NCBI GenBank assembly: GCA_017311315.1
Contig: CM029610.1
Location: 7,366,387 to 7,430,386, forward strand
Direction: 5' to 3'
Source: Dendrocalamus latiflorus
Lineage: Eukaryota; Streptophyta; Magnoliopsida; Poales; Poaceae
Length of the DNA: 64,000 nt
The notes beneath the pieces were generated by a model that did no database searches, was not told the origin of the DNA, and saw nothing but the letters and a program-made list of their open reading frames with translations. The position numbers were made by a program, and so were the translations under genes. Below are positions 44,801 to 54,009 of this stretch, piece by piece; position 1 is the first letter of the stretch; each line of letters begins with the position of its first letter.

Positions 44801-46019
44801 ATGAAAACAAGGAAATATCAGCACAAACATGAATATTAGCACCAGTGTCAACCCACCACTCAGGTGATTGACAAACAGAAAGAACTGTAGGTAAATAATT
44901 ACCGTACCCCGATGTTCCTCCAGCGTCACTAATAACCATGTTGGCAGACTTCTTCTGCTTATCCTTGCGATCTGGACAATCCTTAGCCCAATGGCCAGAA
45001 TCACCGCACACAAAGCAGCTGCCCTTTCCTTTGCCTTTCTTCTTAAACTCAGTAGTAGCCTTGGGCTTGACAAAAGGCTTATTTTTCTTTTTGTTGTGGA
45101 AAGCCTGAGGATTTTTCTTCTGCACCAAATTGGCGCTAGAACCTCCCTCAGCAGCAACTTTCTTGCCACGAGTATCTTTTGCCCTCGCCTTCTCTTCAAC
45201 ACCAAGAGTGCCAATGAGATCAGTAACACTGAACTCCTGCCTCTTGTGCTTTAGAGAAGTAGCAAAATCCGACCAAGAGGGTGGTAACTTGGCGATAATA
45301 CCGCCAGCCACAAACTTGTCCGGTAACTCGCACTTATTGTTCTCAAGCTCCTTTGCCAGCGCCTGAATCTCATGAGCTTGCTCTACTACAGAACGGTCAT
45401 CGACCATCTTGTAGTCATAGAACTGCTCCATGACATACAGCTCACTGCCAGCATCGGAAACTCCGAACTTGGCCTCAAGTGCATTCCACATATCTTTGCC
45501 CGTAGGCAAATGCATGTATACATCCACAATGTTATCCGCCAGTATGTTGACAAGTGCACCTCGAAAAAAGTTATCCGCTACATTGAACTTGCGTTCATCC
45601 TCATCAGACAGAGGCTCAGCGGGCTTTCCTTGTGCAACATGAAAACATTCCATGGCAGTAAACCACAGGATCGCGCGTGCACGCCATCTCTTAAAATTTG
45701 AACCATCAAACGGAGGGTGTGGCTTAAGCGACGCAGCAAAGCCAACTACCGAAAAAGACCTATCAAGTTTTTGGATTGTTGGAAATCTAGTCAATTTTCG
45801 GTATATTTTAATCCAGAAATTTAGCATATAAAACATGACATAGAAAGGTATGAGCGATCTAACAATGATGTATTCATATTCGCTAATGAACAAACTAACA
45901 GCAACATCTATTAACAAATTCATAGCGCACAGAAAATACATCAAAGAAGTTTGCAGTTTATACCCTCGGGCGGGGCCAGTGCCGGAGGCACCAGAGGCGC
46001 CGTTACCATCAGTCGACAT
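41841..46019 (-). CDS. Copia Gag-Pol polyprotein, 1392 aa, open but probably inactive
   Basis: One uninterrupted frame. Residues 1-80 are LTR-encoded, with a Gly/Ser/Ala start and then a hydrophobic stretch. Gag starts near residue 88 (SFSVVGFAASLKPHPPFDG), with a CCHC knuckle near 328-341 (CFVCGDSGHWAKDC). Protease DTGA is near 389. Integrase has its zinc-binding HHCC near 520-555 and acidic residues near 581 and 643, but the third catalytic position, Glu in the family motif NGxAERxNR, is Lys683 (NGIAKRKNR). Reverse transcriptase has YVDD near 1074. RNase H follows from about 1238 (SDSNW, MEAE, NCDNQ). The domain order PR-IN-RT-RH is Copia. The long open frame suggests limited age; the Lys683 change suggests it cannot integrate its own cDNA. 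The true gag start may be created by splicing (see findings). Confidence 0.93.
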   Translation of the reverse strand: MSTDGNGASGASGTGPARGYKLQTSLMYFLCAMNLLIDVAVSLFISEYEYIIVRSLIPFYVMFYMLNFWIKIYRKLTRFPTIQKLDRSFSVVGFAASLKPHPPFDGSNFKRWRARAILWFTAMECFHVAQGKPAEPLSDEDERKFNVADNFFRGALVNILADNIVDVYMHLPTGKDMWNALEAKFGVSDAGSELYVMEQFYDYKMVDDRSVVEQAHEIQALAKELENNKCELPDKFVAGGIIAKLPPSWSDFATSLKHKRQEFSVTDLIGTLGVEEKARAKDTRGKKVAAEGGSSANLVQKKNPQAFHNKKKNKPFVKPKATTEFKKKGKGKGSCFVCGDSGHWAKDCPDRKDKQKKSANMVISDAGGTSGYGNYLPTVLSVCQSPEWWVDTGANIHVCADISLFSSYQVGRGCSLLMGNGSHAAVHGVGTVDLKFTSGKTVQLKNMQHVPSIKKNLVSGSLLCRDDFRLAFESNKCVVSKYGTFVGKGYESGGLFRFSLMDSCNKIVNHVCNDDDESNVWHSRLCHVNFGCMTRLANMSLIPKFTLVKGSKCYACVQSKQPRKPHKAAKEARNLAPLELIHSDLCEMNGMLTKGGKKYFMMLIDDCTRFCYVYLLKTKDEALNYFKIYKAEVENQLERKIKRVRSDRGGEYFSNEFTIFCEEHGIIHERTPPYSLESNGIAKRKNRTLTDLVNAMLDTAGLSKEWWGEAILTACHVLNRVPTKNKEVTPFEEWEKKKLTLSYLRTWGCLAKVNVPIVKKRKLGPKTVDCVFLGYAMYSVGYRFLIIKSGVPDMRVGIIIESRDATFFENEFPMNNDVPSSSSQEPIISLDSFVPIEHVEETPMENPEEDNNEVTRKSKRQRIAKSFGDDFIVYLVDDTPRTMEEAYSSPDADYWKEAVRSEMDSIMSNETWEVVDRPYGCKPVGCKWIFKKKLRPDGTIEKYKARLVAKGYTQKEGEDFFDTYSPVARLTTIRVLLALAASHGLLVHQMDVKTAFLNGELEEEIYMDQPDGFVVEGQEGKVCKLLKSLYGLKQAPKQWHEKFDKTLTSAVFVVNEANKCVYYRYGGGEGVILCLYVDDILIFGTNLNVIEEVKDFLSKNFETKDLGVADVILNIKLLREGDGGVTLVQSHYVDKVLSRFGYSDCKPTSTPYDPSVLLRKNRRITRDQLRYSQIIGSLMYLASATRPDISFAVSKLSRFVSNPGDDHWHALERVMRYLKATVSYDIHYAGYPKVLEGYSDSNWISDADEIKATSGYVFTLGGGAVSWKSCKQTILTRSTMEAELTALDTATVEAEWLRELLMDLPVVEKPIPAILMNCDNQTVIIKVNSSKDNMKSSRHVKRRLKSVRKLKNSGVIALDYVQTAKNLADQFTKGLSRNVIDSASSEMGLRPT

Positions 46020-46514
46020 GATGGCCTATTCGGTGTAGGCGATCGAGGCGTGATGCAGGACGAGGCTTGATGCAGGAAGATGTTCGCAGTGTAGTCCCGC
46101 GAACAGTTCACCACCAGGAAGTAGACGTCGCAGATTGAGTAGTCGCGCCGATGCGTTCCCCAAAAACTTGATCGCACGGGTACATAATCTACTAGTAACT
46201 GCACCGTTACTGCCAGCGAGTCAGTGCGTTTCGATTTTCGAATAGATAAAGAAAAACGCGCCCGCACCCGACACGCCTGCGCGCGTACGCACACGCACAC
46301 GCACACGCACCGCACGGCACGGCACGGCGCGCGTGTATTGGCTCTCTCCAATTCCACAAGGGGGTTACCACGTTCCACCTTTTAAAGTGGTGTAACTCCC
46401 ATTCAATTCTCCATATGGGACTAAACAATTTTCTACCTAGCATTAGTTGTGGGCCTAGGAATTTCATTTGATTAATTGCTAAATTAAAATGGGCCAATCC
46501 CAATTAATCCAACA
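45777..46514 (-). repeat. Copia 5' LTR (738 bp, internally deleted)
   Basis: Collinear with the 3' LTR but missing the part corresponding to about 40695-40946. It also has an expanded (CGCACA)n run near 46288-46309. The start codon used by the polyprotein frame lies inside it at 46019. Confidence 0.92.
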
Positions 46515-46519
46515 AAGGC

Positions 46520-48112
46520 TAAGTCTCTCGAAGGATTTTGGAGGAGCATAAGGATGATCTTTATTGCTATGAATTAGGTATAAGACGCTCTCGATGAGAG
46601 ATTACAAAAGGATGCTACTAGTCCTAGTCTCTGTAATCTCCTATTTGGTCAGGAGATCTTAATTGATTCTCCAGGATTTGTCTTTGGTGTTGTTCTTGTT
46701 CCTCTTTCAGTTTCATATTGTTCTTCAAGTCTTCTTTCGTCAAACCTTAAATAGCGATGGACGAGTGTTGGCTATTTATGTGAGCAAACTCCTTGTCGAT
46801 TCGTCCAGTTCGGTTGAGCGAACGATTGATGTCAGCAAGAAAAATCTGACAATAGCTGGTCTTCGTTTATTTTCACTGAGGGAGAATTTATGGAGACAAC
46901 GCAAAGTGGTTGTCATCAGAAACATAAGACCGAATCGTCGTGTGGTTAGGAGGCGGATAAAGCACGTGCTTTATTCACTACACAAGAGGACTTGCTTGAA
47001 GGCGGGCCTTCATACCAATTCATGAGATCTCTAAGTGGCCGCTGGTTGGGTAAAACATACAGTGGGCCTCCGACCATAGGTACTTAGACAATTGTCTTTG
47101 AAAGCTTACAACCACATGGGTTTTGAAGTCTTAATTGAGTATTAAAGCTGTATTTAATGAATTATTTAATCTCATCACAAACTTCATAAAATCTATTATA
47201 GCATCTCATATAGTACTAAAGAGTCTGACGAATCCTTTCGAGACAATTTATTTCTTAGCCTTATCTTATGTACATCTTTCGGATGCAATCTAAAACAAAA
47301 AAGAAAGTATTGAGAATAGGAAATAACCTAACTTTATATTGTTTACTACATAATACAACACTGAAATTCGTTAGTATATTAGTTTTTAGATCTTGGTCTT
47401 TTAATCTCTGATACATGCACTGCAAAAGTTACATAACATTGTCACTACCGTTACACCGTACAAAAGTCCCGTTAGGGAATTAATGAGTTTGCATCTAAAT
47501 TTAATTTTTGGTTGATGTATAGAAAATATTAAGAATTGCTATGCATAATTGTGCAGCTTGTGGTTGAGGACGATGCACCTACGCGTGCTGGAAAACTGAA
47601 AATGGCCACATACAATAGGTAGAGATGCACCTATCATCGCAACCTCCTGCATAAGAAGTTACAAAAAGAAAATCACATTCGTACTCCTAGTTAAGCAGAT
47701 ATAGTTAAAAACGCTTTCTGTTCCTTCGCAAAATAGGCTCAATAATAAATAAAGGTTGTTGGATATTTTTATCTAGTAAATCGAATTTGGGGCCTTTAGG
47801 ATCTTCAAGTGACCTCATGAAGAAAAGAACAGACACGAGATTAACTGATAAAGAGCAAATTAACAGGGATGTTACATGTGTGAGCTTCCATTCTTGGGCA
47901 TAGCCAGTGCTTCACTTGATTGGGGGGTTCGGGGATCTCTTGCCTCTTGGTGAAGCCATTGTAGAACAGATTTAGTATATGAATACATGTAGTCACAACA
48001 TCATTGCGCTTAATCGGTGCCATGCGCTCTTACTGGTAAAACTCCCATGTACCATACCAGAGGAATGGGTTTAAGTATTCTAACGGCAACATATATATAC
48101 AAACATAAAGAG
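46520..48112. other. Unassigned DNA right of the Copia insertion
   Basis: Continuation of the pre-insertion sequence. The 120-aa frame at 46663-47025 resembles nothing I know. AT-rich, with no element signature seen. Confidence 0.4.
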
Positions 48113-49170
48113 TCTATCTTTACTACTTAAAAGAAAGTGTTGTTGGTGGTGATTTACCACCAGTGGTTTATCTGTCTTTCAAAACCATTAAATCCAACTG
48201 TCTGTCGCCAATCCAAGGGTCTAGACCCCGCAAGCGCTGCCCACCCCTCCCTCCCCAAGATCTACTTGGGCTGCCCTCACCCACCCTAACCCTACCCCCG
48301 CACCCCACTAATAGCTCTCTCCTCCCACGCCGCCACCTTCCCCCACCTCTCCCTGCCCCTACCTGTGCCTGGCCACTGTCTCCCTCCGACCACCGCCGTC
48401 CCCACGCTCTGTGCGGCTTGGCCACCCGATCACCTCCCCCACCAAGCACCTCGAATGGGAGACCGACGGCCGGAGGAGGAGGAACAGCTCTCCTCCCCAC
48501 ACTGCCTTGCCTCCTCCTCCTCCCCCCACTCCGCTTTGCCCATCGGTTGCCTCCTCCTCCCCACCCCATGTCACCTCCTCCTCCCCACCCCGCACCGCCT
48601 CCTCCTCCCCCTACTCCTCCACTCCGCGTGCTAGTCGCCTACTCCCCACCCCACGCCGCCGCGTTCTGGACGGGGACGGGCTGATTTGAACCCCCCTCCC
48701 GCTCCTTCCCTGGTGACGGTGCCAGGAGATGCCAATAGTGCATTAGGAGTAGAAGGAGGCGGCATCTGGTGGGAGGAGCTGGCGTCAGCAAATCGACCTC
48801 CCCACCATCGGATTTGCCATGGCTGCCTCCGAATTAGCATACTCTGATACTCACCATCTATTAGGCCTCCCCTACCGTCGGAATCCACCTCCCCCGCCAT
48901 CGAGGAAAGAGAAACAATGATCAAGAAGCGATGCACGCGACGCCAGCATGGTAAAATTGTGGGCGGCGATGGTTGGGTCGAAGGACTACATAGCGGTTGA
49001 GATGGGGGAGGAGGGAACGACATTGGCCCATGGAGCAGTGGCACCAGCGAAGAGCAGGGAAGAGGGAGGAGGAGTGATGTTGGACTGCATGGGGGTGCAA
49101 TGGAGGCATGCATCAGCGGGGTCAACTGCAGGGGTTGCAGTGCCCAGCAGTGGCTAGAGGCGGCCCAGTC
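48113..49170 (+). mobile_element. Helitron-like 5' end and C/CT-rich body
   Basis: It starts TCTATCTTTACTACTTAAAA, then a GTTGTTGGTGGT phrase, closely similar to the minus-strand start at 25360. A C-rich body with Pro/Ser-type frames follows, like the element at 24160-25360. The 3' hairpin and CTRR end were not located, so the right boundary is only the end of the GC-rich body. No Rep/helicase coding. Confidence 0.4.
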
Positions 49171-49720
49171 CGGGACGTGATCAGTGGTGGCCACATCCAA
49201 ATCCATCCAGTGCCGGTGGTCAGTCCCTACTGCTCACAACCCTTGTGTCTGCAGTAGCTGTGATTACCACCAATCTACTACAGCACTGGCACCAAACTTC
49301 TTTGCAAGACCGCAAACATCAATCATTCACAAGGTGATAGCTTTTTTCCCTCCCTTTCTCAAGGCTGTCGATATTGATTAATTAGGTATGTTTTGTTAAC
49401 TAATATAGGTTAGAATAAAGTATTTCAGCTCTGTTCAGATTGAAGTAATAAGTTTTTTGCTTCAACAAATACATATTTGCTCCGGCACATGGTTAACTCT
49501 AGAGTAATGTTCGTAATTGGTTGAATGTTCCTTTTTGTTAGCACTAGTTCAAACTGACGAAAAAACAATAAAACTAACTATTGAATTGTTTCTTCTTCTT
49601 TCCTTGATGCCCACATATTGAATATTTGTAGGCCCTTGGCTTTGTGGTAAAGCAGCTCATTAAAGGTTGTAGTTCTTTGCACAGCTGATTTGTTAAACTA
49701 CTTCTAATTTTATATCCATG
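49171..49720. other. Unassigned DNA
   Basis: Nothing recognised. Confidence 0.4.
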
Positions 49721-50197
49721 TCATGAATGCTGGAGTTGTTGTCCCTTGGGGCTTTCTTCATGTTTAGATAAAAAGTTGAATATTTTGTTACTGCATTTAA
49801 CAGAATCATTTAGATACTCATTCTGTTTAACCAATGTAGGACATGTTGTGCATTTAACAGAATCATTTGCAAGACCTTTAGAAGCAGTAGACTGAGCTAA
49901 TCTTTCCTTTTTAGCAAAATCGTTGAGTTGTCTAGTTAAGGCTTCTATTTCAGTGTTAAGCTTAGGATAATTTGAGCAATAAAGAGTCTCATGATAGACC
50001 ATTTGTTGGATTGATTCCTCGGATGAATTAAACCTAGGCTGAAGCAAATCACACTTAGAGCAAGCCTTAAATTGAGCAGAAGAACTAAACTTAAGCTTGT
50101 CAATATCATTATTAGCAAGTTTTAACTTTTCGTCACAAGAGTTATGTGCCAATTTTAACTCATCAAGTTTAGCAGTTACATCACTAAGTTGAGCCAA
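49721..50197 (-). pseudogene. Retrotransposon gag-like coiled-coil fragment
   Basis: An open frame of 158 aa, rich in Lys, Leu, Glu and Asn with heptad-like spacing (LAHNSCDEKLKLANND) and paired cysteines (CSKCDLLQ, CTTCPTLV). This style is common in the C-terminal half of plant Copia gag proteins. A peptide (NDSVKC) and its DNA are repeated about 25 residues apart. There is no zinc knuckle and no adjoining pol. It could also be a fragment of a plant coiled-coil gene. Confidence 0.4.
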
Positions 50198-50279
50198 GTT
50201 TGATGTATTAATTGTTCTAACAGTCTCTAACTCAGTATGTAAAACTTGGCAAAATCAACATCCCTGTGAAGTCCACCTC

Positions 50280-50500
50280 GTTTACCTCTTTGCCAGACGT
50301 GGTCGTCAGCTGTTGTGGTCAAAAGCTGGACATGGTTGAAAACTGCCGTGGTCGTAAGCCAGTCGTAGTCGCGTTCAAAGTGTTGTGGTCGTTTGGCCAT
50401 GCCGTGGTCGAAGTCTGAAGTATATGGTTGTTTGGCTATGCAGTGGTAAAGTGTTGTGGTCGTTTGGCCATGCTATGGTTGTAGTCTAACGTCTGTGGTC
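50280..50500. repeat. GTGGTCGT-word cluster
   Basis: Repeated CGTGGTCGTAAG, TTGTGGTCGTTTGGCCATGC (present twice, a variant once) and GGTTGAAAAC. The same vocabulary occurs at 17800-18125 and 28200-30780. Confidence 0.7.
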
Positions 50501-51289
50501 TGAAATCATTTGTAGCTGCACACAACCACTCAAAGACAAAGTCTTCCACTACAAACAACAAGTCTTTTACAAACGTAAAATCCAAAGCAAATTAAATATC
50601 AATTATTTATCATCTCTTTATTTACAACCATCCACGTGGTCTAACAAATCTCCAACACTATGTCGCCCGATTCATCCTTCGAACAGCTCTAGCAGCAGTT
50701 CCTCCATTTCCTGAGGCGTGTATCCAGCAGAGCTGGTGAGCTCCGAGTAACTGGCCAAGTGCCTACTGTACTCGCCAACGACTCGCGCAGCGACAGCAGC
50801 TCGCAGCCGTTCCCTAAGCTGAGGGCATGTCACCTTCCAAAGCTTGTGAGCACCGTGCGTCCTCTCGAACTCCGAGTTGAACTTAACCAGCGAAGGAGAG
50901 CATCGCCGAGAACGGTGGCGCCAGCCATCTCTGCTCGGAGACGGCAGACATGACAGGACTCTCAGCCAAGAAGACTCGATGTACCTTTCTATGTAGCGCT
51001 CGATCCTCTGCTTGCGGAATGGGACCAGGGATGGCAGGTCGTCCATGGATTCGACCTGCTGCAGTATGAAGCAGGAGTTGTTGAGCAGGAAGATGTCCCT
51101 TAGCCCGGGGTCCGGGTACATCTTCGATTTCTCCACAAGCACATCCTCCAAGCAGTATATCAGCTCCACCAGCAAGTCGCTCAGCGTGCTGGGCCCTTCC
51201 ATGTCCAAGCTGAAGACGTAGCCGTCTTCCTTGTTCTGCGCGACAGCAAATACATCGAGATCGAGGTAGCCGTCACTACAAGAAATTTG

Positions 51290-51520
51290 AGTATCAGTGA
51301 CGAATATACTTATGATGAGAAACGAAAATGTCATAGATTAGCTATCATTCCGTGACGATTCAAGTGATTTCGTCATTAATATGCGGGACGGTACCTTCAA
51401 CGCCTAGTTTTGTGACGAAAACAAATATTTGTCACAGAATATATAGAAAACCATGATGATTATTTATATTCGTCATCAAAAAAATTATTATTCGTGACGA
51501 TTTATTGGATGACGAAAAAA
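51290..51520. promoter_or_regulatory. CACTA left subterminal motif cluster
   Basis: About eight TGACGA/TCGTCA-type words (GTGACGAA, CGTGACGATT, TTCGTCAT, TTGTCAC) in direct and inverted order. A matching cluster lies at 54010-54330. These are inferred binding sites for the mobilising transposase. Confidence 0.7.
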
Positions 51521-51549
51521 GTATTGTCAAAAAAAAAAGTTAGGGCGAA

Positions 51550-52250
51550 TGGGGCCATTGTCTCGCCCGCCCGCCCGCCCAGATAACTCCCGTCCGCCCC
51601 CTCTCGCGCTCTTTCAGACGCCGCCGCCTCATCCTCCTCCGCCCCCCACCCGGCTGCATCCGCCGCCTCCGCCCCCACCCGGCCGCCGGCCTCTTCATCC
51701 GCCCCCACCCGGTCGCATCCGCCCTCCACCCGGCCGCCGGCCTCTCCTCCGCCCCCAGATCTGCCTCCTCCTCCTCCGCCCCTAGATCCGCCGCTTCCTC
51801 CTCCCGCCTCCCGGCGCCGCCCCGCCTCCCAGCGCCGCCCCTCTTCCCGCCTCCCGGCGCCGCCCCGCCTCCCGACGCCGCGGCTCTTCCCGGCCCGCCC
51901 CGCCTCCCGGCGCCGCCTCATCGCCTCATCTTGGATCTGAGCCGATCCGGCGCCGTCTCGTCACCTCATCTCGGATCTCAGCCTCTCGGCGCCGCCCCGC
52001 CTCCCGGTGCCGGCCAACCCCCCTCCCGGCGTCGGCGCGTCGCCCCCTCCTGCTCGTGCCTTCTGGTCTATGGGCTACGGCGCGTCGGCACCCGCCTCCC
52101 GGTGTCGGCCAACCCCTCTCCCCGGCGGCGCCTGTCCCCTCTTGGCCTCTTCCCTGGCGGTAGCTCTTCCCCGACACCCGGCGGCTGCTCTTGGCTCTCC
52201 CCTCTCCCCGACGGCGGCTCTCGGCTCTCGGCTCTTCATGGTGCAATCTT
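51550..52250 (+). repeat. C-rich body of the CACTA element with CCGGCGCCG tandem words
   Basis: Starts with (CGCC)4 near 51566, then Pro/Arg-type low-complexity sequence with repeated CGCCTCCCGGCGCCGCC units (51780-51925 and again 51970-52010). Long frames on both strands are composition artefacts. Confidence 0.7.
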
Positions 52251-52259
52251 TTTTTTTGC

Positions 52260-54009
52260 ATGCAGTTGATGCTTCAGATGTCATGTTGCAATTATAGTTC
52301 CATTTGATTGAGATGCTCATCTCTTTTGAAAACTTATTTATTAGTTTTTCCTCTGATTATGACAGACTCAGTGCATATAAACTTCTTGATTGGGTTTAAT
52401 TAATTATAGTATACTTTGCATGTTTTTACTAGGATTCATGTTTCTGGTTCTAAATTTCTAGTATGCACTTCAAGATATTTAGGAGCTGCCCTTGATTGAT
52501 AGTGCTGCCCTTGATCCGCTGGGTGTGTTTTGGGATTGAAATATCTGAAAATGATTTGTCAGCACTAGTGAACCCACAAGGATCATCCCACGGAATTCTT
52601 GTCGCAAGAAAGGGATTAGTTATCTTAAAGTAGGACACTTGATCTAATTGAAGTGGCCACTGGGCATCTAGTAGACATGCATTAGTCTTTATATGACAGG
52701 AGAACTGTTTAATGCAAAGTTCTAAAGAATCTTCAGATAAACACATTATGCAATTGGCTCGTCTCTGCAGCACGCCTAAAAAAGTGTTTATAGATAAATT
52801 AGCCATGAAAATAGATCTGATTTCAGTTAATCTCATTAGCATTTCTCTTATTACGTTGTATGTTGAAGCATTGAGCTAAAATTTCATGTCAATGATACAT
52901 TTGCGACATACTTTTGTTACGCTGTTGTGTGGGTAAAAATTATAACCTAATTCCATTTGTAACTATTGGATATGAAAGTTCAACTTTGTAATTTGTTAGC
53001 ATCAAGTTCTGGGTATTACTTGCAAATGTGTAACTCAAGCTCCATACAATGAATCAATGAATTATCTTGTCACTTGAGGTTTTTGTTGATTGTTTAGTGG
53101 TTTCTGCATTGACCATTGTTCAGTTAGTTGGGATTGCTTACTTGGTGGCTAATGTTCCCACATTCTATGTGTGCTTTGCTAACAGATTTCATACAAATGG
53201 CTCAGTCGGAACTTCTCTATATCATCAAATGATGCCAAGAGGTAATGATTCACTCTATGGATATTTCCCTTGGATAACTCTTAAGTCTGTAACATCATGA
53301 CCACAACTAATTGCCACATCTGTTCAGGTTGCTTCAGGAGTTCGCCAACAAACATGGAACCGATGTCCAAGTAATTTACAGTGTGTCCGGGTGGTAATGT
53401 GCGACAACAGATTTTATATGGTACATTTTCCCAAATTACAGCTTGTCCTTTCTGATAATAGGTATTGCACCTTTCAGTTCCCTTGCTTTGCCCCAAAAAC
53501 CATATGCAGACATACTTACAAAGGAAATGTGAGAGAAGACAATCAGATGAGATTAGTATGAAATCGATGAGAGGAGGGATGTTATATAAAGCAGCAATGC
53601 AGATTGTTGATGAGATTAGTATTAATGTGTGTGTATGTAGATTGTTGATGCTATGCAGTTGAGGAATGCAATTTTATTGTTTGATTGTTGTAGTGATATT
53701 GCACAGGAAGCAATTGTAAGTATATTAATTGCCAAATATTGAAATGTGCGTGTGTGACACATATATTTGAATGCTATGTTGATCTGTACACTAAGGTGTT
53801 TTTATAAAGGAAAACTAAACCGAATTGTTGTTTAAGTATGTTTTGTGATGGAATTGTGTCTATGGTGATCACTTTTGTGTTGAACCAATGATTGTAATGG
53901 CATGTATTGGATAAATATCAATTAATTCTATATGCTTTGATGGAACAATTCTATGGTGATTATCTGGAGAATTATGCTACTGTTCATGACTTTTTTTGTC
54001 ATTCATGTA
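52260..54009. other. AT-rich interior of the CACTA element
   Basis: Normal-complexity AT-rich sequence with short frames on both strands and no transposase motif. It may hold captured host sequence that I cannot identify. Confidence 0.4.

Larger units (their letters stand above)
40295..46514 (-). mobile_element. Full-length Copia LTR retrotransposon
   Basis: LTRs at 40295-41295 and 45777-46514 start TGTTGG and end CCAACA. The insertion is flanked by an exact 5-bp duplication, AAGGC (40290-40294 and 46515-46519). Transcription is on the minus strand, so the right LTR is 5'. The polyprotein occupies 46019-41841. A polypurine tract (GGTGGGGA, minus) lies at 41304-41297 next to the 3' LTR. No primer-binding site follows the 5' LTR. 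The LTRs differ by substitutions and a ~250-bp indel, so the insertion is not very recent. Confidence 0.95.

Noticed and set aside
48163..49206. Pro-rich plus and minus frames of 133-191 aa
   Set aside because: Same reasoning as the C-rich body at 24-25 kb; overlapping on both strands with no family resemblance.
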